NCBI GenBank assembly: GCA_030180135.1 | Contig: CM058239.1 | Coordinates: forward strand, 69,881,823 to 69,945,822 | Source of the DNA: Orychophragmus violaceus | Lineage: Eukaryota; Streptophyta; Magnoliopsida; Brassicales; Brassicaceae | Direction of reading: 5' to 3' | Length of the DNA stretch: 64,000 bases | Part shown: in pieces, positions 46,383-60,800 of the stretch | How the letters are laid out: the number at the start of each line of letters is the position of its first letter | Numbering within the stretch: position 1 is the first letter of the stretch | Notes under the pieces: generated by a model | What the model was told of the DNA's origin: nothing | The model's input: the letters and a program-made list of their open reading frames with translations, nothing else | The model's database searches: none | Position numbers and translations under genes: made by a program

Positions 46383-48540
46383 TACTTGGGGGTGATTGAA
46401 AGGAACAACAACTTGTATAACATGCTTCTCATTCTACCTTTCTGAGCATACATAAACTTACTTATAGTTGTCTTACATCACCTAAATTCTTCAATCCATG
46501 ACATATATGTTTCAAGAAGTTTTGGTTACAAAGTTTTTTTTAGGATTCTCATAGGGCCTTTTACAAGATCAAAGTTTCTTTCTAGTCTCTTAGTAGTGTT
46601 ACTTGGGGGTGATTGAAAGGAACAACAACTTGTATAACATGCTTCTCATTCTACCTTTCTGAGCATACATAAACTTACTTATAGTTGTCTTACATCACCT
46701 AAATTCTTCAATCCATGACATATATGTTTCAAGAAGTTTTGATTACAAAGTTTTTTTTAAGATTCTCATAGGGCCTTTTAGAAGATCAAAGATTCATTCT
46801 AGTCTTTTATTATGGTTACTTAGGGGTGATTCAAAGAACATAAACTTTTATAACATGCTTCTCTTTCTACCTTTTAGTAGCGTACGAAAACTTACTTATA
46901 GTTGTCTTACATCACCTAAATTCTTTAATCCATGACATATATGTTTCAAGAAGTTTTGGTTACAAAGTTTTTTTTAGGACTCTCAAAGGGCTTTTTACAA
47001 GATCAAAGTTTCTTTCTAGTCTCTTAGTAGTGTTACTTGGGGGTGATTGAAAGGAACAACAACTTGTATAACATGCTTCTCATTCTACCTTTCTGAGCAT
47101 ACATAAACTTACTTATAGTTGTCTTACATCACCTAAATTCTTCAATCCATGACATATATGTTTCAAGAAGTTTTGGTTACAAAGTTTTTTTTAGGATTCT
47201 CATAGGGCCTTTTACAAGATCAAAGTTTCTTTCTAGTCTCTTAGTAGTGTTACTTGGGGGTGATTGAAAGGAACAACAACTTGTATAACATGCTTCTCAT
47301 TCTACCTTTCTGAGCATACATAAACTTACTTATAGTTCTTACATCACCTAAATTCTTCAATCCATGACATATATGTTTCAAGAAGTTTTGGTTACAAAGT
47401 TTTTTTTAGGATTCTCATAGGGCCTTTTACAAGATCAAAGTTTCTTTCTAGTCTCTTAGTAGTGTTACCTGGGGGTGATTGAAAGGAAAAACAACTTGTA
47501 TAACATGCTTTTCTTTCTACCTTTTAGTAGCGTACGAAAACTTACTTATAGTTGTCTTACATCACCTAAATTCTTTAATCCATGACATATATGTTTCAAG
47601 AAGTTTTGGTTACAAAGTTTTTTTTTAGGACTCTCATAGGGCTTTTTACAAGATCAAAGTTTCTTTCTAGTCTCTTAGTAGTGTTACTTGGGGGTGATTG
47701 AAAGGAACAACAACTTGTATAACATGCTTCTCATTCTACCTTTCTGAGCATACATAAACTTACTTATAGTTGTCTTACATCACCTAAATTCTTCAATCCA
47801 TGACTTATATGTTTCAAGAAGTTTTGGTTACAAAGTTTTTTTTAGGATTCTCATAGGGCCTTTTACAAGATCAAAGTTTCTTTCTAGTCTCTTAGTAGTG
47901 TTACTTGGGGGTGATTGAAAGGAACAACAACTTGTATAACATGCTTCTCATTCTACCTTTCTGAGCATACATAAACTTACTTATAGTTGTCTTACATCAC
48001 CTAAATTCTTCAATCCATGACATATATGTTTCAAGAAGTTTTGGTTACAAAGTTTTTTTTAGGATTCTCATAGGGCCTTTTAGAAGATCAAAGTTTCTTT
48101 CTAGTCTCTTAGTAGTGTTACTTGGGGGTGATTGAAAGGAACAACAACTTGTATAACATGCTTCTCATTCTACCTTTCTGAGCATACATAAACTTACTTA
48201 TAGTTGTCTTACATCACCTAAATTCTTCAATCCATGACATATATGTTTCAAGAAGTTTTGGTTACAAAGTTTTTTTTAGGATTCTCATAGGGCCTTTTAC
48301 AAGATCAAAGTTTCTTTCTAGTCTCTTAGTAGTGTTACTTGGGGGTGATTGAAAGGAACAACAACTTGTATAACATGCTTCTCATTCTACCTTTCTGAGC
48401 ATACATAAACTTACTTATAGTTGTCTTACATCACCTAAATTCTTCAATCCATGACATATATGTTTCAAGAAGTTTTGGTTACAAAGTTTTTTTTAGGATT
48501 CTCATAGGGCCTTTTACAAGATCAAAGTTTCTTTCTAGTC

Positions 48541-48715
48541 TCTTAGTAGTTACTTAGGGGTGATTCAAAGAACATAAACTTGTATAACATGTAGTAGCAT
48601 ACGAAAACTTACTTATAGTTGTCTTACATCACCTAAATTCTTCAATCCATGACATATATGTTTCAAGAAGTTTTGGTTACAAAGTTTTTTTTAGGATTCT
48701 CCTTTTACAAGATCA
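48541..48715. repeat. Internally deleted satellite monomers
   Basis: TCTTAGTAGTTACTTAGGGG joins type A to type B, AACATGTAGTAGCATACG lacks about 30 bp of the CTTCTC region, and GGATTCTCCTTTTACAAG lacks ATAGGG. Three lesions fall in about 170 bp. Confidence 0.8.
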
Positions 48716-49609
48716 AAGTTTCTTTCTAGTCTCTTAGTAGTGTTACTTGGGGGTGATTGAAAGGAACAACAACTTGTATAACATGCTTCTCATTCTACCT
48801 TTCTGAGCATACATAAACTTACTTATAGTTGTCTTACATCACCTAAATTCTTCAATCCATGACATATATGTTTCAAGAAGTTTTGATTACAAAGTTTTTT
48901 TTAAGATTCTCATAGGGCCTTTTAGAAGATCAAAGATTCATTCTAGTCTTTTATTATGGTTACTTAGGGGTGATTCAAAGAACATAAACTTGTATAACAT
49001 GCTTCTCTTTCTACCTTTTAGTAGCGTACGAAAACTTACTTATAGTTGTCTTACATCACCTAAATTCTTTAATCCATGACATATATGTTTCAAGAAGTTT
49101 TGGTTACAAAGTTTTTTTTAGGACTCTCAAAGGGCTTTTTACAAGATCAAAGTTTCTTTCTAGTCTCTTAGTAGTGTTACTTGGGGGTGATTGAAAGGAA
49201 CAACAACTTGTATAACATGCTTCTCATTCTACCTTTCTGAGCATACATAAACTTACTTATAGTTGTCTTACATCACCTAAATTCTTCAATCCATGACATA
49301 TATGTTTCAAGAAGTTTTGGTTACAAAGTTTTTTTTAGGATTCTCATAGGGCCTTTTACAAGATCAAAGTTTCTTTCTAGTCTCTTAGTAGTGTTACTTG
49401 GGGGTGATTGAAAGGAACAACAACTTGTATAACATGCTTCTCATTCTACCTTTCTGAGCATACATAAACTTACTTATAGTTGTCTTACATCACCTAAATT
49501 CTTCAATCCATGACATATATGTTTCAAGAAGTTTTGGTTACAAAGTTTTTTTTAGGATTCTCATAGGGCCTTTTACAAGATCAAAGTTTCTTTCTAGTCT
49601 CTTAGTAGT

Positions 49610-52600
49610 GTTACCTGGGGGTGATTGAAAGGAAAAACAACTTGTATAACATACTTTTCTTTCTACCTTTTAGTAGCGTACGAAAACTTACTTATAGTTG
49701 TCTTACATCACCTAAATTCTTTAATCCATGACATATATGTTTCAAGAAGTTTTGGTTACAAAGTTTTTTTTTAGGACTCTCATAGGGCTTTTTACAAGAT
49801 CAAAGTTTCTTTCTAGTCTCTTAGTAGTGTTACTTGGGGGTGATTGAAAGGAACAACAACTTGTATAACATGCTTCTCATTCTACCTTTCTGAGCATACA
49901 TAAACTTACTTATAGTTGTCTTACATCACCTAAATTCTTCAATCCATGACTTATATGTTTCAAGAAGTTTTGGTTACAAAGTTTTTTTTAGGATTCTCAT
50001 AGGGCCTTTTACAAGATCAAAGTTTCTTTCTAGTCTCTTAGTAGTGTTACTTGGGGGTGATTGAAAGGAACAACAACTTGTATAACATGCTTCTCATTCT
50101 ACCTTTCTGAGCATACATAAACTTACTTATAGTTCTTACATCACCTAAATTCTTCAATCCATGACATATATGTTTCAAGAAGTTTTGGTTACAAAGTTTT
50201 TTTTAGGATTCTCATAGGGCCTTTTACAAGATCAATGATTCTTTCTAGTCTCTTAGTAGTGTTACTTGGGGGTGATTGAAAGGAACAACAACTTGTATAA
50301 CATGCTTCTCATTCTACCTTTCTGAGCATACATAAACTTACTTATAGTTGTCTTACATCACCTAAATTCTTCAATCCATGACATATATGTTTCAAGAAGT
50401 TTTGGTTACAAAGTTTTTTTTAGGATTCTCATAGGGCCTTTTACAAGATCAAAGTTTCTTTCTAGTCTCTTAGTAGTGTTACTTGGGGGTGATTGAAAGG
50501 AACAACAACTTGTATAACATGCTTCTCAATCTACCTTTCTGAGCATACATAAACTTACTTATAGTTGTCTTACATCACCTAAATTCTTCAATCCATGACA
50601 TATATGTATCAAGAAGTTTTGGTTCCAGAGTTTTTTTTTTAAGATTCTCATAGGGCCTTTTAGAAGATCAAAGATTCTTTCTAGTCTTGTATTATGGTTA
50701 CTTAGGGGTGATTCAAAGAACATAAACTTGTATAACATGTTTCTCATTCTACCTTTTAGTAGCATACGAAAACTTACTTATAGTTGTCTTACATCACCTA
50801 AATTCTTTAATCCATGACATATATGTTTCAAGAAGTTTTGGTTACAAAGTTTTTTTTAGGACTCTTAGGGCTTTTTACAAGATCAAAGTTTCTTTCTAGT
50901 CTCTTAGTAGTGTTACTTGGGGGTGATTGAAAGGAACAACAACTTGTATAACATGCTTCTCATTCTACCTTTCTGAGCATACATAAACTTCTTATAGTTG
51001 TCTTACATCACCTAAATTCTTCAATCCATGACATATATGTTTCAAGAAGTTTTGGTTACAAAAGATCTTTTAAAGTTTCTTTCTAGTCTCTTAGTAGTGT
51101 TACTTGGGGGTGATTGAAAGGAACAACAACTTGTATAACATGCTTCTCATTCTACCTTTCTGAGCATACATAAACTTACTTATAGTTGTCTTACATCACC
51201 TAAATTCTTCAATCCATGACATATATGTTTCAAGAAGTTTTGGTTACAAAGTTATTTTTAGGATTCTCATAGGGCCTTTTACAAGATCAAAGTTTCTTTC
51301 TAGTCTCTTACTTGTAGTGTTACTTGGGGGTGATTGAAAGGAACAACAACTTGTATAACATGCTTCTCAATCTACCTTTTGAGCATACATAAACTTACTT
51401 ATAGTTGTCTTACATCACCTAAATTCTTCAATCCATGACATATATGTATCAAGAACAGAGTTTTTTTTTTAAGATTCTCATAGGGCCTTTTAGAAGATCA
51501 AAGATTCTTTCTAGTCTTTTATTATGGTTACTTAGGGGTGATTCAAAGAACATAAACTTGTATAACATGCTTCTCATTCTACCTTTTAGTAGCATACGAA
51601 AACTTACTTATAGTTGTCTTACATCACCTAAATTCTTTAATCCATGACATATATGTTTCAAGAAGTTTTGGTTACAAAGTTTTTTTTAGGACTCTCATAG
51701 GGCTTTTTACAAGATCAAAGTTTCTTTCTAGTCTCTTAGTAGTGTTACTTGGGGGTGATTGAAAGGAACAACAACTTGTATAACATGCTTCTCATTCTAC
51801 CTTTCTGAGCATACATAAACTTATTTATAGTTGTCTTACATCACCTAAATTCTTCAATCCATGACATATATGTTTCAAGAAGTTTTGGTTACAAATTTTT
51901 TTTAGGATTCTCATAGGGCCTTTTAGAAGATCAAAGATTCTTTCTAGTCTTTTATTATGGTTACTTAGGGGTGATTCAAAGAACATAAACTTGTATAACA
52001 TGCTTCTCATTCTACCTTTTAGTAGCATACGAAAACTTACTTATAGTTGTCTTACATCACCTAAATTCTTTAATCCATGACATATATGTTTCAAGAAGTT
52101 TTGGTTACAAAGTTTTTTTTAGGACTCTCATAGGGCTTTTTACAAGATCAAAGTTTCTTTCTAGTCTCTTAGTAGTGTTACTTGGGGGTGATTGAAAGGA
52201 ACAACAACTTGTATAACATGCTTCTCATTCTACCTTTCTGAGCATACATAAACTTACTTATAGTTGTCTTACATCACCTAAATTCTTCAATCCATGACAT
52301 ATATGTTTCAAGAAGTTTTGGTTACAAAGTTTTTTTTAGGATTCTCATAGGGCCTTTTACAAGATCAAAGTTTCTTTCTAGTCTCTTAGTAGTGTTACTT
52401 GGGGGTGATTGAAAGGAACAACAACTTGTATAACATGCTTCTCATTCTACCTTTCTGAGCATACATAAACTTACTTATAGTTGTCTTACATCACCTAAAT
52501 TCTTCAATCCATGACATATATGTTTCAAGAAGTTTTGGTTACAAAGTTTTTTTTAGGATTCTCATAGGGCCTTTTACAAGATCAAAGTTTCTTTCTAGTC

Positions 52601-52610
52601 TCTTAGTAGT
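49610..52610. repeat. 14-monomer higher-order repeat with deletions (3001 bp)
   Basis: The unit is defined from one GTTACCTGGGGG monomer to the next. It matches the later 3039-bp unit in order, including an extra copy of a 4-monomer block, but carries deletions at 50857-51460. Those include ACTTCTTATAG, TTACAAAAGATCTTTTAAAG, CTCTTACTTGTAGTG and TCAAGAACAGAG. Confidence 0.75.
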
Positions 52611-54781
52611 GTTACCTGGGGGTGATTGAAAGGAAAAACAACTTGTATAACATACTTTTCTTTCTACCTTTTAGTAGCGTACGAAAACTTACTTATAGTT
52701 GTCTTACATCACCTAAATTCTTTAATCCATGACATATATGTTTCAAGAAGTTTTGGTTACAAAGTTTTTTTTTAGGACTCTCATAGGGCTTTTTACAAGA
52801 TCAAAGTTTCTTTCTAGTCTCTTAGTAGTGTTACTTGGGGGTGATTGAAAGGAACAACAACTTGTATAACATGCTTCTCATTCTACCTTTCTGAGCATAC
52901 ATAAACTTACTTATAGTTGTCTTACATCACCTAAATTCTTCAATCCATGACTTATATGTTTCAAGAAGTTTTGGTTACAAAGTTTTTTTTAGGATTCTCA
53001 TAGGGCCTTTTACAAGATCAAAGTTTCTTTCTAGTCTCTTAGTAGTGTTACTTGGGGGTGATTGAAAGGAACAACAACTTGTATAACATGCTTCTCATTC
53101 TACCTTTCTGAGCATACATAAACTTACTTATAGTTCTTACATCACCTAAATTCTTCAATCCATGACATATATGTTTCAAGAAGTTTTGGTTACAAAGTTT
53201 TTTTTAGGATTCTCATAGGGCCTTTTACAAGATCAATGATTCTTTCTAGTCTCTTAGTAGTGTTACTTGGGGGTGATTGAAAGGAACAACAACTTGTATA
53301 ACATGCTTCTCATTCTACCTTTCTGAGCATACATAAACTTACTTATAGTTGTCTTACATCACCTAAATTCTTCAATCCATGACATATATGTTTCAAGAAG
53401 TTTTGGTTACAAAGTTATTTTTAGGATTCTCATAGGGCCTTTTACAAGATCAAAGTTTCTTTCTAGTCTCTTAGTAGTGTTACTTGGGGGTGATTGAAAG
53501 GAACAACAACTTGTATAACATGCTTCTCAATCTACCTTTCTGAGCATACATAAACTTACTTATAGTTGTCTTACATCACCTAAATTCTTCAATCCATGAC
53601 ATATATGTATCAAGAAGTTTTGGTTCCAGAGTTTTTTTTTTAAGATTCTCATAGGGCCTTTTAGAAGATCAAAGATTCTTTCTAGTCTTGTATTATGGTT
53701 ACTTAGGGGTGATTCAAAGAACATAAACTTGTATAACATGTTTCTCATTCTACCTTTTAGTAGCATACGAAAACTTACTTATAGTTGTCTTACATCACCT
53801 AAATTCTTTAATCCATGACATATATGTTTCAAGAAGTTTTGGTTACAAAGTTTTTTTTAGGACTCTCATAGGGCTTTTTACAAGATCAAAGTTTCTTTCT
53901 AGTCTCTTAGTAGTGTTACTTGGGGGTGATTGAAAGGAACAACAACTTGTATAACATGCTTCTCATTCTACCTTTCTGAGCATACATAAACTTATTTATA
54001 GTTGTCTTACATCACCTAAATTCTTCAATCCATGACATATATGTTTCAAGAAGTTTTGGTTACAAATTTTTTTTAGGATTCTCATAGGGCCTTTTAGAAG
54101 ATCAAAGATTCTTTCTAGTCTTTTATTATGGTTACTTAGGGGTGATTCAAAGAACATAAACTTGTATAACATGCTTCTCATTCTACCTTTTAGTAGCATA
54201 CGAAAACTTACTTATAGTTGTCTTACATCACCTAAATTCTTTAATCCATGACATATATGTTTCAAGAAGTTTTGGTTACAAAGTTTTTTTTAGGACTCTC
54301 ATAGGGCTTTTTACAAGATCAAAGTTTCTTTCTAGTCTCTTAGTAGTGTTACTTGGGGGTGATTGAAAGGAACAACAACTTGTATAACATGCTTCTCATT
54401 CTACCTTTCTGAGCATACATAAACTTATTTATAGTTGTCTTACATCACCTAAATTCTTCAAACCATGACATATATGTTTCAAGAAGTTTTGGTTACAAAG
54501 TTTTTTTTAGGATTCTCATAGGGCCTTTTACAAGATCAAAGTTTCTTTCTAGTCTCTTAGTAGTGTTACTTGGGGGTGATTGAAAGGAACAACAACTTGT
54601 ATAACATGCTTCTCATTCTACCTTTCTGAGCATACATAAACTTACTTATAGTTGTCTTACATCACCTAAATTCTTCAATCCATGACATATATGTTTCAAG
54701 AAGTTTTGGTTACAAAGTTTTTTTTAGGATTCTCATAGGGCCTTTTACAAGATCAAAGTTTCTTTCTAGTCTCTTAGTAGT
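52611..54781. repeat. 10-monomer higher-order repeat (2171 bp)
   Basis: The unit runs from the GTTACCTGGGGG monomer at 52611 to the next at 54782. Diagnostic steps inside it recur exactly 2171 bp later: 53560 to 55731, and 51825 to 53996 across its left edge. The markers are ACATACTTTTC, ATGACTTATATG, GATCAATGATTC, GTTATTTTTAGG, TTGGTTCCAGAG and ACTTATTTATAG. Confidence 0.9.
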
Positions 54782-57700
54782 GTTACCTGGGGGTGATTGA
54801 AAGGAAAAACAACTTGTATAACATACTTTTCTTTCTACCTTTTAGTAGCGTACGAAAACTTACTTATAGTTGTCTTACATCACCTAAATTCTTTAATCCA
54901 TGACATATATGTTTCAAGAAGTTTTGGTTACAAAGTTTTTTTTTAGGACTCTCATAGGGCTTTTTACAAGATCAAAGTTTCTTTCTAGTCTCTTAGTAGT
55001 GTTACTTGGGGGTGATTGAAAGGAACAACAACTTGTATAACATGCTTCTCATTCTACCTTTCTGAGCATACATAAACTTACTTATAGTTGTCTTACATCA
55101 CCTAAATTCTTCAATCCATGACTTATATGTTTCAAGAAGTTTTGGTTACAAAGTTTTTTTTAGGATTCTCATAGGGCCTTTTACAAGATCAAAGTTTCTT
55201 TCTAGTCTCTTAGTAGTGTTACTTGGGGGTGATTGAAAGGAACAACAACTTGTATAACATGCTTCTCATTCTACCTTTCTGAGCATACATAAACTTACTT
55301 ATAGTTCTTACATCACCTAAATTCTTCAATCCATGACATATATGTTTCAAGAAGTTTTGGTTACAAAGTTTTTTTTAGGATTCTCATAGGGCCTTTTACA
55401 AGATCAATGATTCTTTCTAGTCTCTTAGTAGTGTTACTTGGGGGTGATTGAAAGGAACAACAACTTGTATAACATGCTTCTCATTCTACCTTTCTGAGCA
55501 TACATAAACTTACTTATAGTTGTCTTACATCACCTAAATTCTTCAATCCATGACATATATGTTTCAAGAAGTTTTGGTTACAAAGTTATTTTTAGGATTC
55601 TCATAGGGCCTTTTACAAGATCAAAGTTTCTTTCTAGTCTCTTAGTAGTGTTACTTGGGGGTGATTGAAAGGAACAACAACTTGTATAACATGCTTCTCA
55701 ATCTACCTTTCTGAGCATACATAAACTTACTTATAGTTGTCTTACATCACCTAAATTCTTCAATCCATGACATATATGTATCAAGAAGTTTTGGTTCCAG
55801 AGTTTTTTTTTTAAGATTCTCATAGGGCCTTTTAGAAGATCAAAGATTCTTTCTAGTCTTGTATTATGGTTACTTAGGGGTGATTCAAAGAACATAAACT
55901 TGTATAACATGTTTCTCATTCTACCTTTTAGTAGCATACGAAAACTTACTTATAGTTGTCTTACATCACCTAAATTCTTTAATCCATGACATATATGTTT
56001 CAAGAAGTTTTGGTTACAAAGTTTTTTTTAGGACTCTCATAGGGCTTTTTACAAGATCAAAGTTTCTTTCTAGTCTCTTAGTAGTGTTACTTGGGGGTGA
56101 TTGAAAGGAACAACAACTTGTATAACATGCTTCTCATTCTACCTTTCTGAGCATACATAAACTTACTTATAGTTCTTACATCACCTAAATTCTTCAATCC
56201 ATGACATATATGTTTCAAGAAGTTTTGGTTACAAAGTTTTTTTTAGGATTCTCATAGGGCCTTTTACAAGATCAATGATTCTTTCTAGTCTCTTAGTAGT
56301 GTTACTTGGGGGTGATTGAAAGGAACAACAACTTGTATAACATGCTTCTCATTCTACCTTTCTGAGCATACATAAACTTACTTATAGTTGTCTTACATCA
56401 CCTAAATTCTTCAATCCATGACATATATGTTTCAAGAAGTTTTGGTTACAAAGTTATTTTTAGGATTCTCATAGGGCCTTTTACAAGATCAAAGTTTCTT
56501 TCTAGTCTCTTAGTAGTGTTACTTGGGGGTGATTGAAAGGAACAACAACTTGTATAACATGCTTCTCAATCTACCTTTCTGAGCATACATAAACTTACTT
56601 ATAGTTGTCTTACATCACCTAAATTCTTCAATCCATGACATATATGTATCAAGAAGTTTTGGTTCCAGAGTTTTTTTTTTAAGATTCTCATAGGGCCTTT
56701 TAGAAGATCAAAGATTCTTTCTAGTCTTGTATTATGGTTACTTAGGGGTGATTCAAAGAACATAAACTTGTATAACATGTTTCTCATTCTACCTTTTAGT
56801 AGCATACGAAAACTTACTTATAGTTGTCTTACATCACCTAAATTCTTTAATCCATGACATATATGTTTCAAGAAGTTTTGGTTACAAAGTTTTTTTTAGG
56901 ACTCTCATAGGGCTTTTTACAAGATCAAAGTTTCTTTCTAGTCTCTTAGTAGTGTTACTTGGGGGTGATTGAAAGGAACAACAACTTGTATAACATGCTT
57001 CTCATTCTACCTTTCTGAGCATACATAAACATATTTATAGTTGTCTTACATCACCTAAATTCTTCAATCCATGACATATATGTTTCAAGAAGTTTTGGTT
57101 ACAAATTTTTTTTAGGATTCTCATAGGGCCTTTTAGAAGATCAAAGATTCTTTCTAGTCTTTTATTATGGTTACTTAGGGGTGATTCAAAGAACATAAAC
57201 TTGTATAACATGCTTCTCATTCTACCTTTTAGTAGCATACGAAAACTTACTTATAGTTGTCTTACATCACCTAAATTCTTTAATCCATGACATATATGTT
57301 TCAAGAAGTTTTGGTTACAAAGTTTTTTTTAGGACTCTCATAGGGCTTTTTACAAGATCAAAGTTTCTTTCTAGTCTCTTAGTAGTGTTACTTGGGGGTG
57401 ATTGAAAGGAACAACAACTTGTATAACATGCTTCTCATTCTACCTTTCTGAGCATACATAAACTTATTTATAGTTGTCTTACATCACCTAAATTCTTCAA
57501 ACCATGACATATATGTTTCAAGAAGTTTTGGTTACAAAGTTTTTTTTAGGATTCTCATAGGGCCTTTTACAAGATCAAAGTTTCTTTCTAGTCTCTTAGT
57601 AGTGTTACTTGGGGGTGATTGAAAGGAACAACAACTTGTATAACATGCTTCTCATTCTACCTTTCTGAGCATACATAAACTTACTTATAGTTGTCTTACA

Positions 57701-57820
57701 TCACCTAAATTCTTCAATCCATGACATATATGTTTCAAGAAGTTTTGGTTACAAAGTTTTTTTTAGGATTCTCATAGGGCCTTTTACAAGATCAAAGTTT
57801 CTTTCTAGTCTCTTAGTAGT
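54782..57820. repeat. 14-monomer higher-order repeat (3039 bp)
   Basis: This equals the 10-monomer unit plus an 868-bp tandem copy of four monomers. The TTGGTTCCAGAG monomer occurs at 55731 and again at 56599, 868 bp apart. One copy of the following A monomer reads AAACATATTTATAG near 57027, where others read AAACTTATTTATAG. Confidence 0.88.
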
Positions 57821-60800
57821 GTTACCTGGGGGTGATTGAAAGGAAAAACAACTTGTATAACATACTTTTCTTTCTACCTTTTAGTAGCGTACGAAAACTT
57901 ACTTATAGTTGTCTTACATCACCTAAATTCTTTAATCCATGACATATATGTTTCAAGAAGTTTTGGTTACAAAGTTTTTTTTTAGGACTCTCATAGGGCT
58001 TTTTACAAGATCAAAGTTTCTTTCTAGTCTCTTAGTAGTGTTACTTGGGGGTGATTGAAAGGAACAACAACTTGTATAACATGCTTCTCATTCTACCTTT
58101 CTGAGCATACATAAACTTACTTATAGTTGTCTTACATCACCTAAATTCTTCAATCCATGACTTATATGTTTCAAGAAGTTTTGGTTACAAAGTTTTTTTT
58201 AGGATTCTCATAGGGCCTTTTACAAGATCAAAGTTTCTTTCTAGTCTCTTAGTAGTGTTACTTGGGGGTGATTGAAAGGAACAACAACTTGTATAACATG
58301 CTTCTCATTCTACCTTTCTGAGCATACATAAACTTACTTATAGTTCTTACATCACCTAAATTCTTCAATCCATGACATATATGTTTCAAGAAGTTTTGGT
58401 TACAAAGTTTTTTTTAGGATTCTCATAGGGCCTTTTACAAGATCAATGATTCTTTCTAGTCTCTTAGTAGTGTTACTTGGGGGTGATTGAAAGGAACAAC
58501 AACTTGTATAACATGCTTCTCATTCTACCTTTCTGAGCATACATAAACTTACTTATAGTTGTCTTACATCACCTAAATTCTTCAATCCATGACATATATG
58601 TTTCAAGAAGTTTTGGTTACAAAGTTATTTTTAGGATTCTCATAGGGCCTTTTACAAGATCAAAGTTTCTTTCTAGTCTCTTAGTAGTGTTACTTGGGGG
58701 TGATTGAAAGGAACAACAACTTGTATAACATGCTTCTCAATCTACCTTTCTGAGCATACATAAACTTACTTATAGTTGTCTTACATCACCTAAATTCTTC
58801 AATCCATGACATATATGTATCAAGAAGTTTTGGTTACAGAGTTTTTTTTTTAAGATTCTCATAGGGCCTTTTAGAAGATCAAAGATTCTTTCTAGTCTTT
58901 TATTATGGTTACTTAGGGGTGATTCAAAGAACATAAACTTGTATAACATGCTTCTCATTCTACCTTTTAGTAGCATACGAAAACTTACTTATAGTTGTCT
59001 TACATCACCTAAATTCTTTAATCCATGACATATATGTTTCAAGAAGTTTTGGTTACAAAGTTTTTTTTAGGACTCTCATAGGGCTTTTTACAAGATCAAA
59101 GTTTCTTTCTAGTCTCTTAGTAGTGTTACTTGGGGGTGATTGAAAGGAACAACAACTTGTATAACATGCTTCTCATTCTACCTTTCTGAGCATACATAAA
59201 CTTATTTATAGTTGTCTTACATCACCTAAATTCTTCAATCCATGACATATATGTTTCAAGAAGTTTTGGTTACAAAGTTTTTTTTAGGATTCTCATAGGG
59301 CCTTTTACAAGATCAAAGTTTCTTTCTAGTCTCTTAGTAGTGTTACTTGGGGGTGATTGAAAGGAACAACAACTTGTATAACATGCTTCTCATTCTACCT
59401 TTCTGAGCATACATAAACTTACTTATAGTTGTCTTACATCACCTAAATTCTTCAATCCATGACATATATGTTTCAAGAAGTTTTGGTTACAAAGTTTTTT
59501 TTAGGATTCTCATAGGGCCTTTTAGAAGATCAAAGATTCATTCTAGTCTTTTATTATGGTTACTTAGGGGTGATTCAAAGAACATAAACTTGTATAACAT
59601 GCTTCTCTTTCTACCTTTTAGTAGCGTACGAAAACTTACTTATAGTTGTCTTACATCACCTAAATTCTTTAATCCATGACATATATGTTTCAAGAAGTTT
59701 TGGTTACAAAGTTTTTTTTTAGGACTCTCATAGGGCTTTTTACAAGATCAAAGTTTCTTTCTAGTCTCTTAGTAGTGTTACTTGGGGGTGATTGAAAGGA
59801 ACAACAACTTGTATAACATGCTTCTCATTCTACCTTTCTGAGCATACATAAACTTACTTATAGTTGTCTTACATCACCTAAATTCTTCAATCCATGACAT
59901 ATATGTTTCAAGAAGTTTTGGTTACAAAGTTTTTTTTAGGATTCTCATAGGGCCTTTTACAAGATCAAAGTTTCTTTCTAGTCTCTTAGTAGTGTTACTT
60001 GGGGGTGATTGAAAGGAACAACAACTTGTATAACATGCTTCTCATTCTACCTTTCTGAGCATACATAAACTTACTTATAGTTCTTACATCACCTAAATTC
60101 TTCAATCATGACATATATGTTTCAAGAAGTTTTGGTTACAAAGTTTTTTTTAGGATTCTCATAGGGCCTTTTACAAGATCAAAGTTTCTTTCTAGTCTCT
60201 TAGTAGTGTTACTTGGGGGTGATTGAAAGGAACAACAACTTGTATAACATGCTTCTCAATCTACCTTTCTGAGCATACATAAACTTACTTATAGTTGTCT
60301 TACATCACCTAAATTCTTCAATCCATGACATATATGTATCAAGAAGTTTTGGTTACAGAGTTTTTTTTTTAAGATTCTCATAGGGCCTTTTAGAAGATCA
60401 AAGATTCTTTCTAGTCTTTTATTATGGTTACTTAGGGGTGATTCAAAGAACATAAACTTGTATAACATGCTTCTCATTCTACCTTTTAGTAGCATACGAA
60501 AACTTACTTATAGTTGTCTTACATCACCTAAATTCTTTAATCCATGACATATATGTTTCAAGAAGTTTTGGTTACAAAGTTTTTTTTAGGACTCTCATAG
60601 GGCTTTTTACAAGATCAAAGTTTCTTTCTAGTCTCTTAGTAGTGTTACTTGGGGGTGATTGAAAGGAACAACAACTTGTATAACATGCTTCTCATTCTAC
60701 CTTTCTGAGCATACATAAACTTATTTATAGTTGTCTTACATCACCTAAATTCTTCAATCCATGACATATATGTTTCAAGAAGTTTTGGTTACAAAGTTTT

